A DNA stretch of 14,751 nt, taken from positions 1-14,751 of the forward strand of contig CAJVYT010000056.1 of the NCBI GenBank assembly GCA_913009765.1, read 5' to 3'. The DNA is from an uncultured candidate division Zixibacteria bacterium (GTDB lineage: Bacteria; Zixibacteria; MSB-5A5; GN15; FEB-12). The notes under the pieces were generated by a model. It had not been told where the DNA came from. It was given only the letters and a program-made list of their open reading frames with translations, and did not search any database. The position numbers and the translations under genes are program-made. This document shows, one piece after another, positions 1-6,087 of the stretch; the first letter of the stretch is position 1, and the number at the start of each line of letters is the position of its first letter.

Positions 1-34
1 TACACTCTTTCCCTACACGACGCTCTTCCGATCT
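1..34 (+). other. Illumina TruSeq universal adapter remnant
   Basis: Positions 2-34 match, base for base, the 3' part of the Illumina universal (P5 side) adapter that ends in GCTCTTCCGATCT; position 1 also agrees with the preceding adapter base. The coding frame of the S8 peptidase runs intact up to position 35 and then stops making sense. This is a library artefact and not genomic DNA; the true contig starts at 35. Confidence 0.97.
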
Positions 35-1316
35 TTTATCTATAGCACCTACCGTAATAACCCCTGTAACATTTGCAGGGAAAGTAACTCCGGGAAAATT
101 TTCATTTTCATTTCCTGATGCAAAAACCACAACTGAGCCTAATCCGTTGCGACCTTGTGCCCGTGCTCGCCCTATGGCAGCTATTATATTATCAGCATAA
201 GCTACACTGTCAGAACTAGTTGTTTTATATCCCCAGGAATCACTTAACACATCGGCTTCTCCCTCATCCCACGCCCAATCTATTGCTGCAGCATAATCCC
301 TGGCATCTTCAGCATACACTAACATTGAATCATATCCATAATAAGGATATGGTATTATACTCCAATCATTAAAAATATTGATAGGAATGATATGTATGTT
401 TGGCGCAATGCCTCTTATCCCTATATTATTGTGACTAGCTGCGATAATGCCCGCACAAGACTCGCCGTGTCCAAAAGGCCCGTCAGAATCATAAGGATAA
501 TCAGTATGTCTCGGATCATGAGCATTTGGGGCACCATGGGTGTCGGGGTTGCTGGAAGAAGTTTGAGGAGTAAATCCTGTTAAAATCCTTCCGGTTAATT
601 CCTCGTGTGATTCAACACCATCATCAATTACCGCTACCTTTATGTTCGAACTACCTGTGGTTATATTCCAGGCTTCAGGAGCATTGATGTCAATACCCGG
701 GGTCCCACCAAACTGACCGGTATTATTCAGGTAATATTGATCAGGATAAAGAGGATCCGTGGTTCTTTCAATCGGTGCAATAAAATTTGGATGACAATAT
801 TTTACCAGACCGCTCTCATAAATAAGATCCGAATACTCCAGCAGTTTGTCCCAATCATCAGTTTCCAAAACAAAAGTATTATATTTTGTTTTGGATTCGA
901 TTTTAACTTTATAGTTTATAATTTTAAGGATATTCTCTACCGGCATACCCGCTTTGGGTTGTAACAGAATTTCGCCGGTAAGATAAAAAGGAAGATTGCC
1001 GAGTTTGTATGCCGGCATGGCATTTTCAAGTTCAGTATAAGCTTTAAGCTTGTCTGCTGTCAGTGTAATACCCCCCCCCAGCAATAATAATGCCGAGATT
1101 ATTTCTTATGGGGGTTACATACTTAATTTCCTTTTTGTTACGCAGATATTGTACACTCTGTTCTATGTTTTTAGTTGTATCAGAAAATTTTACAATAAAA
1201 ACATTAGGATTTTCTTTCAGGTAAATCTTCTTACCTGCCGACCAGTAATAATTGTTTTGTGCAAAAGAAATAATACTTATTACTATAAGAATGGTCGCAA
1301 AAATTACTTTTTTCAT
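35..1316 (-). CDS. Secreted S8 (subtilisin-like) serine peptidase, 3'-truncated and frameshifted
   Basis: The protein starts at 1316 with a Sec signal peptide (MKK, a hydrophobic stretch, then SFA before QNNYYW), followed by a propeptide-like region. The frame breaks in a G9 run (C9 on the plus strand, 1071-1079): removing one G restores a single continuous frame from about residue 84 down to the adapter. The restored frame holds the subtilase hallmarks in order: the catalytic Asp in VAVIDDG (near 625), the catalytic His in GHGESCAG (near 470), and the oxyanion Asn in FASGN (near 100). The GTS catalytic serine lies beyond the adapter and is not in the window. The start follows an AAGAAG stretch, a weak SD. 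The gene begins 12 nt after the lipoprotein stop, so the two are probably co-transcribed. The frameshift is most simply a homopolymer error; phase variation is possible. The family is secure, the substrate unknown. Confidence 0.9.
1071..1079. other. C9/G9 homopolymer at the frameshift point of the peptidase gene
   Basis: Nine consecutive C on the plus strand. With nine G in the coding strand the frame ends 9 codons later (GGG-YYTDSRQA-stop); with eight the reading frame continues through the whole protease domain. The tract sits in the propeptide region. Confidence 0.85.
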
Positions 1317-1328
1317 TGTCTTCTTTGT

Positions 1329-1784
1329 TTAATGGTAATCAAGAATTTTTGTAATTATATAACGAGTGGCATTGGGAGGGATAATATTTGTAAGGCAGAT
1401 ACCATGAAATGAGGTATCCACAAAAATATTGCTATGACGTTCTTCATTAGTAAGCTCCCTGTATTCGAAATGCAACCAGGTTCCAATGGAATCAGGGGCT
1501 TCTGTATTAAGTACAGGGATACGTTCAAAATAGGGAACCCCAATTGCATTTTTATAGGTTATCCGGGATTCTTCATCTCCCGGAAATGCAAAAGTGCCTT
1601 CCACACCTATCCCTTTCGGATTATCCACTTCAATCATTACCCAATACCCGTAGCACATTCTAAAAGTTTCAATTATTCTTCCTTTGGCTTGGTTAGGAGG
1701 TAATATTTCTTCTGTCTTCTCACAGCTAAAAGCCAGGGATTGAATAATGCCACTAAAGATCAGTAGTTTTAATATTGTTTTCAT
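1329..1784 (-). CDS. Small lipoprotein of unknown function
   Basis: A 151-residue protein with a type II signal peptide: MKT, a hydrophobic segment, then the lipobox-like LAFSC with Cys21 as the predicted lipidated residue, followed by the acidic EKTEE stretch common in surface-exposed Bacteroidota lipoproteins. The mature part is a beta-rich domain without a motif I recognise (FRMCYGYWVMIEV, PYFERIPVL, HGICLTNI). The start has only an AT-rich leader with no SD sequence, as is usual in Bacteroidota. It is the first gene of a two-gene unit with the S8 peptidase, 12 nt downstream, so it may be co-expressed with it. Lipoprotein status is well supported; the function is not known. Confidence 0.8.
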   Translation of the reverse strand: MKTILKLLIFSGIIQSLAFSCEKTEEILPPNQAKGRIIETFRMCYGYWVMIEVDNPKGIGVEGTFAFPGDEESRITYKNAIGVPYFERIPVLNTEAPDSIGTWLHFEYRELTNEERHSNIFVDTSFHGICLTNIIPPNATRYIITKILDYH

Positions 1785-1824
1785 AATTTTTAAATTAATG
1801 TTTGTAAGAAAAGAATTTCATTAT

Positions 1825-1857
1825 TGCCCTACATCAGGCTATGTCCGGTGTAGGGCA
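1825..1857. repeat. 9-bp inverted repeat upstream of the lipoprotein gene
   Basis: TGCCCTACA at 1825-1833 and TGTAGGGCA at 1849-1857 are perfect inverted complements around a 15-nt loop. It lies about 40 nt upstream of the lipoprotein start. On the plus strand it is followed by TAAAAAAG and on the minus strand by ATAATG, so it is not a clean intrinsic terminator. It could be a regulatory stem or part of an intergenic repeat family. Confidence 0.55.
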
Positions 1858-2098
1858 TAAAAAAGAAAGTCACGCGACTTGTGGATAGAAACATGTATGA
1901 AATACATAACTCTTACATTAGTTAATTTATTTACACGTATTTGTAAGTTACCACAAAAATCACACCAAATTAAATTCCACACCACCCGGAAAGAAGTAAG
2001 GAGTGAGGAGAAGTGAGTAAGGAGTTGATGATGTAACATTCTAAGTACGGAAGCTTTTCCCCCTGAAATCAGTGGCTCTTCAGGATAATGAGAAGTTA

Positions 2099-2144
2099 TA
2101 TTGGAGTATTGGAGTTGGAGTATTGAAGTATTGGAGTCATTGAG
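2099..2144. repeat. TATTGGAG minisatellite
   Basis: A short, imperfect tandem array of an 8-bp unit, TATTGGAG, with about five to six copies (variants TTGGAG, TATTGAAG, TCATTGAG). It lies outside any gene. Arrays of this sort are frequent in Bacteroidota spacers, but that is recollection and was not tested here. Confidence 0.8.
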
Positions 2145-2156
2145 CCTTTATCCTTC

Positions 2157-2187
2157 CATCCTGAGGTGCCTATTCATTTTCAGGATG
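2157..2187. repeat. 8-bp inverted repeat
   Basis: CATCCTGA (2157-2164) and TCAGGATG (2180-2187) form a perfect stem with a 15-nt loop directly after the minisatellite. There is no T-run on either side, so it is probably not a terminator. Confidence 0.5.
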
Positions 2188-2473
2188 AACCTTGATTGTT
2201 GATTCCGGAGTTTTTAGTATTTTGAAGAGCTATATTTTTTTTGTATTATTATTATTTAGTATTTTTAAACCATAAATAAAATTGCGATTCTTTTAAAACC
2301 TTAAAACCTATGAAGTTTGTTATATCGAGTTCCGATCTTTTAAGTCATTTGTCAATCCGACGTAGAACGAATCATCACTGCATTTTAAAATATACACATG
2401 CCACATGCTATTATTTCAAATGAATATCATATGAAAAGCTCAGAATATTTTTTTATAGAAATCCTGAGCCTGG

Positions 2474-2505
2474 GCTTCGACTGGGCTTAGCCGAAGTCTC
2501 GAAGC
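2474..2505. repeat. Nested GC-rich inverted repeat
   Basis: GCTTCGA at 2474-2480 pairs with TCGAAGC at 2499-2505. The enclosed sequence offers alternative pairings (CTTCG with CGAAG). It resembles a REP-like intergenic element; another CTTCGA-like segment lies just to the right (GCGCTTC, near 2512). Confidence 0.5.
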
Positions 2506-2581
2506 ATGGCTGCGCTTCAAAAACAAATTCAAACTACAATCAGGTAATTATCCCTATAATATTACCAAATACGTTACACAA

Positions 2582-2611
2582 ATGTAAAAAGAAATTATGT
2601 AAAAAGAAATT
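2582..2611. repeat. Perfect 15-bp tandem duplication
   Basis: The 15-bp unit ATGTAAAAAGAAATT occurs twice head to tail (2582-2596 and 2597-2611), followed by a partial third copy (AAAGAAAT). This looks like a recent slippage or duplication in the spacer. Confidence 0.85.
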
Positions 2612-2622
2612 AAAGAAATGAA

Positions 2623-2800
2623 CCCCACCCACCCGCAGTCTCGGTGCTTCCCGCATCACAAGCTCTCTCGGGACAGGCGGAGTTTACCCGCCGAAGCGGT
2701 AGCATAGGAGGGAGCCTGCTTCCCTTAGCGGTCTGCCTTGCCTGCAAAGATTGTTAAAATGAAATTAAGGAGCAGGCAAGGCAGTTATGCGGACTCAACC
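2623..2800. repeat. GC-rich island with a 13-bp inverted repeat
   Basis: A patch visibly richer in G and C than its surroundings, containing short repeated words such as GGCGG, CCGCCGAAGCGG and GGGAGCCTGC. Within it, CTGCCTTGCCTGC (2733-2745) and GCAGGCAAGGCAG (2772-2784) form a perfect 13-bp inverted repeat with a 26-nt loop. It looks like an intergenic mobile or REP-like repeat rather than a gene; no SD sequence or coherent protein is present. The boundary between SD-poor and SD-using genes falls just to its right. Confidence 0.55.
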
Positions 2801-2983
2801 GAGCAAAAATTCTTTATTCTTTTTTAATATGGGCGGCGGGAAAATTTTTTATCGGTGTTTTTTGTTTCAAAAATAGTGAAAGTACTAATCTATAAAAATG
2901 GGATGATATCTTTTGTAGTTCTAACTATTATTCCCAGACTCGACACTCTGCCGTTCTCTCACAGAAAAGATTTGATAATATCT

Positions 2984-4258
2984 CTAACATATAATTTTCC
3001 AAGTCCGAAACTTCTTGTTTTGATATCTATGACAATCAGGAATTCCCTGTCTTGTCAGATTGACATCATGGAATTTGCGTGAAAAGGGACATATTCCACC
3101 ACACAGGTATTTATACTCACACCACTTACAGACCTCTTGCTCATTTGCATCGCTTTCTTCAAGAAGTCGTTTTGTTTTATCGCTAAACCAGATTTCTTGT
3201 AATGTATTTTTGTGAATGTTGCCCAATATATATTCCTTAAAGTTATGATTACTTAAAATACAAAATGTAACATCTCCATTTGCAAGAATAGTTGGCTGGT
3301 CAAATTCACAGCTCTTAAAACGAAAAGAATTTGTTACATCGGAAGATTCAAATTCAAAACCTGGTTTAATGTCTGTAATCTTCTCAGTAAGATTTTTGAT
3401 TTTATTTGTTTTAGCATTGCCAACTATGGCGGGTGAATCGAAACGATATGGATAGCTTTTTTTCTTGCAAAATTTTATAAAATGTTCTATTTCATGAATG
3501 TTTTCTTCTACAGCCATAAAATCAAGTGAACGTATTTTTAACTCGTGTTTCTCAATTAAGTCTATCGATTTCATTATATTATCAAAATAATTATGATCTC
3601 CTGTAAGCCATTGTCCTGATTCATTGCTCATACCATAGATTGATACATGTAAAGCAGCATCGGCATTTTGTAAAGAACTTAAAATCTTATCAGTTAATTC
3701 CACTCCATTTGAAAAATAAATGATTTTGAATGAATGACGCCGAAGCAGTCCTATAATATCAATTATATCTGGATGCAGTGATGGGTTCCCACCAGTAATT
3801 TGCACCCTATTTACCCCTAATTTTTTTGCATCCAAGAGTATGTTATGAAGTAGGGAAACTTCTAAACGTTCTTTAGAATATAATCTATCCCCCAAATAAC
3901 AATGGCGACAATGAAAGTTGCATTTTGTTAAAACCTCTAATATAAGTGTAGTAGTTGCAGGAATGGAGAAAGATTTATGAGTTAGAAATGCATCACCTTT
4001 GCCAATTTGCAATATATTATTGTTAACTAAATGTTTTATAAGAGTTTTTAGTAAATGTTCTTCAGAGCGTGTGATAATACCTTCCTTTTTTGCAGTACTT
4101 ATAATTGCGTCTTCACTCAAAGGAAGGTAATTTACTAAAAGCTCTCCCATTTGTTTATCGAATTCATAAACTTTAAAGATCCCGAAATTATATGCAACCG
4201 CAAATTTATAACCAATGATTATCACTACATTTCTGGCTATGGATAATAATTTTTCCAA
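2984..4258 (-). CDS. Radical SAM/SPASM peptide maturase
   Basis: A 424-residue protein. Residues about 15-90 form a winged-helix-like, PqqD/RRE-like segment suited to binding a precursor leader. The radical SAM core follows, with the SAM-binding 4Fe-4S triad C113-x3-C117-x2-C120 (CNFHCRHC) and a GGNP motif at 156-159. A C-terminal SPASM-type region carries C317, C333, C377, C380, C386, C390 and C409, ligands for auxiliary Fe-S clusters; a further Cys is the last residue. Such enzymes install thioether or C-C crosslinks on ribosomal peptides. A TTG start is chosen because AAGGA (4264-4268) lies 5 nt upstream and an in-frame TGA precedes it. The precursor candidate lies 185 nt upstream on the same strand. 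The family is secure; the chemistry of the modification is not known. Confidence 0.92.
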   Translation of the reverse strand: MEKLLSIARNVVIIIGYKFAVAYNFGIFKVYEFDKQMGELLVNYLPLSEDAIISTAKKEGIITRSEEHLLKTLIKHLVNNNILQIGKGDAFLTHKSFSIPATTTLILEVLTKCNFHCRHCYLGDRLYSKERLEVSLLHNILLDAKKLGVNRVQITGGNPSLHPDIIDIIGLLRRHSFKIIYFSNGVELTDKILSSLQNADAALHVSIYGMSNESGQWLTGDHNYFDNIMKSIDLIEKHELKIRSLDFMAVEENIHEIEHFIKFCKKKSYPYRFDSPAIVGNAKTNKIKNLTEKITDIKPGFEFESSDVTNSFRFKSCEFDQPTILANGDVTFCILSNHNFKEYILGNIHKNTLQEIWFSDKTKRLLEESDANEQEVCKWCEYKYLCGGICPFSRKFHDVNLTRQGIPDCHRYQNKKFRTWKIIC

Positions 4259-4443
4259 AACTATCCTTCACATTTAATGTTTAAGTGTTTGCTGTAGATA
4301 AATTCGTGTTGTGATGGTTGCTCGGTGCATATTAACCGATAGAGTGGGAAAAACAGAAATATTATATTAAGATGTACAGTACATTAAGTTGAAAAAACTT
4401 TCCTCAAATATTTCTACAAAAATAGCAGTTCAGTTAGCTATAT
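4259..4443. promoter_or_regulatory. 185-nt leader between precursor peptide and maturase
   Basis: No ORF of note. It contains the perfect palindrome ATGTACAGTACAT (4372-4384), long enough to be a dimeric operator or an RNA stem, and a weaker CGGT/ACCG pair near 4324-4338. The gap is long for a two-gene unit and could hold an attenuator or processing site that lowers maturase expression relative to peptide. No T-run terminator is visible. Confidence 0.35.
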
Positions 4444-4617
4444 CTAACAGCGGCAGCCTATACCTGTTCCTCTGCTTTCAAAGGAATTACACCCAGATTT
4501 AGGATTAAGAACAATCTCTCTGATTTGGAATCGATCTGTAGAAATAGCTATCCTTTGATTTTCCTGATTTTGAATTGTTAATTCCTCATTATAGTCTTTT
4601 TCATCTTTGCTCATCAT
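4444..4617 (-). CDS. Cysteine-ended RiPP precursor peptide candidate
   Basis: A 57-residue peptide. The start is at 4617 (ATG ATG AGC) because a perfect GGAGG (4624-4628) lies 6 nt upstream; an upstream in-frame ATG at 4644 has no such site and would place the SD inside the gene. Residues 1-38 are a polar leader rich in Glu, Asp and Gln ending in a more hydrophobic FQIREIVL, and residues 39-57 are a Gly/Ser/Cys core with Cys43, Cys55 and Cys57 (motif SGC then GTGIGCRC at the C terminus). A charged leader and a small Gly-Ser-Cys core next to a radical SAM/SPASM gene is the usual arrangement for sactipeptide, ranthipeptide or related RiPPs. I do not recognise the peptide family. The gene is real on SD, promoter and context; its modification is inferred. 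Confidence 0.8.
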   Translation of the reverse strand: MMSKDEKDYNEELTIQNQENQRIAISTDRFQIREIVLNPKSGCNSFESRGTGIGCRC

Positions 4618-4658
4618 AATTATCCTCCATACTATATCGTACATTCTTTCTTGTTATA

Positions 4659-4688
4659 ATTTTAGAATTAGAAATCTTATTGTGTCAA
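4659..4688 (-). promoter_or_regulatory. Sigma70-like promoter for peptide and maturase
   Basis: On the minus strand a perfect -35 TTGACA (plus 4683-4688) is followed after 18 bp by the -10 TAAAAT (plus 4659-4664), one mismatch from consensus. The -35 overlaps the TGA stop of the DHH gene. Transcription would start near 4652, giving about 35 nt of leader before the precursor start. The RiPP pair can therefore be expressed independently of the operon in front of it. An alternative -10, TATAAC, is badly spaced. Confidence 0.6.
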
Positions 4689-6037
4689 GCATATTCTTCA
4701 GTACCCTTTCTTTTACGCCAACATTTTTTTATCTGCCACGGATAGATTGAGCAGTTTTGGCATGCGCTCGGATTGCAATCCACAGCGTATTCATCCTTAT
4801 CAAGAGCCAATTTTATTATCTCCACCAACCTTGAATAGATTGCTGCGGATGTTGTTCCAAACTCTACAGCCTGGATTTCGCTTGGATGCTTCAAGCTTCC
4901 CCAAAGAATGCTCGAATAACCTGTTTCCAGTTTGTGAAAATAAAGTGGTTCCGTACCTTCGATTATTCCTCCTTCAGAAAGTCTATCATATTCCGGAACA
5001 GACCTATCTCTCTTTTTCAAGATTTCAGCCCTGATAGCTTTGACTAATTCCGTGATTATCTCTTGACTCTGAAGTCTGTTACCATTAATAAAAATTTGGA
5101 AGTTTTTGGTTTTCGGATTAACCAGCAAAACTGTCCAGAGGCTGTTGCGATCTGTGATTTTCTCTCTTATGAAAGGTGAGATATCCTCATCTTTTGAAAA
5201 AATCATGTATCTTGCAATCTGGACAAACTTCGGATTAATCGTTATTGCTGAAATCACTAAAGTTTCTCCAAAGAAATCGAGTCTGGCTTTCTTGAAATCC
5301 TTCTTGGCTTCCTGAAATATGGTTTGCTCCCTATGATAGGCTTTCAAAAATATCTCTATCCACTCTCTGGCCACGCTTTCTTCCATGTAAGCCAAGAAAT
5401 GCACCAGGTTTCTTTGCGTGCTCCTTGTTATCTTTTCTTTATTTTGAATCCTTTTCATCCACCTTTTTAAAAATTGCCCGGCTGGTGAATCAGGATTATT
5501 GGAAAAGAATTTAGAAATGGAATTTCGAAGTAACTCGATGGCGTGGTCGATATTGGATTCATTGGAAAAGAAACTATCAAAAAGAGGTATAAACCACTTT
5601 TCATAAGTTTTCCTATTGCTCTCAAAAAAAGAATGCACTCTTTTGAGAGCTCGCATGATATCCATGTCATCAGCTTCTGCTTTCTGATCTCCGAGTTGAA
5701 CTAATTTTCTCCATCGAGTGATCTTATCTTGATCCATTCCGCATGTCCCGATAGCTTCAAGCATAATATCGAAAGCGGTTTTGTTGTACCCTGATATACT
5801 CGCTTCGTTCTGCGCCATATGATGATCATAGATCAGGACTTCAATTCCACTAGGTATTGACTCTTTAGGAGAGGCATCTGCAAAAATAAGTTTCGTGATT
5901 CTATTTTCGGCCAACCCATTTTTGAGTTCCTCGTCTCCGAATATGCAGCCATTGATAATTCCCTGCCTTTCCATAAACCTCATACAACTTCCCCCATCAA
6001 AATCGAATTCATGATGCGTAACGCCCATGCATGTCAT
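4685..6037 (-). CDS. DHH-superfamily phosphoesterase-like protein with cysteine-rich tail
   Basis: About 450 residues, taking the ATG at 6037: GGGAGGT (6043-6049) sits 5 nt before it, while the longer form from 6064 has no SD. The N-terminal third carries DHH-type metal-binding motifs in order: THHEFDFDGG (H8, H9, D12, D14), IFADAS (D54) and IYDHH (D71-H72-H73), then LVQLGD (D117). These match the Mn/Mg-binding pattern of RecJ, nanoRNase and related phosphoesterases. The middle is largely helical and unfamiliar. The tail has C421-x4-C426-x2-C429-x9-C439, a possible zinc or Fe-S site. It is the last gene of the four-gene operon, 50 nt after the helicase. A nuclease or nucleotide phosphodiesterase activity is the likely role; substrate and in-system function are inferred. 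Confidence 0.75.
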   Translation of the reverse strand: MTCMGVTHHEFDFDGGSCMRFMERQGIINGCIFGDEELKNGLAENRITKLIFADASPKESIPSGIEVLIYDHHMAQNEASISGYNKTAFDIMLEAIGTCGMDQDKITRWRKLVQLGDQKAEADDMDIMRALKRVHSFFESNRKTYEKWFIPLFDSFFSNESNIDHAIELLRNSISKFFSNNPDSPAGQFLKRWMKRIQNKEKITRSTQRNLVHFLAYMEESVAREWIEIFLKAYHREQTIFQEAKKDFKKARLDFFGETLVISAITINPKFVQIARYMIFSKDEDISPFIREKITDRNSLWTVLLVNPKTKNFQIFINGNRLQSQEIITELVKAIRAEILKKRDRSVPEYDRLSEGGIIEGTEPLYFHKLETGYSSILWGSLKHPSEIQAVEFGTTSAAIYSRLVEIIKLALDKDEYAVDCNPSACQNCSIYPWQIKKCWRKRKGTEEYA

Positions 6038-6053
6038 AGCAGACCTCCCTTGT

Positions 6054-6085
6054 AAACTGAGCAATGGTTTCCTACTTCTCAGTTT
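6054..6085 (-). promoter_or_regulatory. Hairpin in the helicase-DHH gap
   Basis: CTCAGTTT and AAACTGAG (plus 6078-6085 and 6054-6061) form a perfect 8-bp stem with a 16-nt loop, placed between the helicase stop and the SD of the DHH gene, with the SD starting 4 nt beyond the stem. No T-run follows, so it is more likely an mRNA processing or translation-tuning element than a terminator. Confidence 0.5.
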
Positions 6086-6087
6086 GC

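Larger units (their letters stand above)
1858..2983. other. Gene-free spacer rich in short repeats
   Basis: About 1.1 kb between the lipoprotein upstream region and the radical SAM gene. Short ORFs here have no SD sequence, no recognisable protein content and cross the repeats described separately. It contains a minisatellite, a perfect 15-bp tandem duplication, at least three inverted repeats and a GC-rich island in otherwise AT-rich DNA. I see no tRNA, rRNA or CRISPR array in it. Confidence 0.7.

Noticed and set aside
1839..2039. 66-codon minus-strand ORF in the spacer
   Set aside because: No SD, overlaps an inverted repeat, and the translation has no recognisable features; likely chance.
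4618..4644. Upstream ATG for the precursor peptide
   Set aside because: It would place the GGAGG sequence inside the coding region; the ATG at 4617 is ideally spaced from it.
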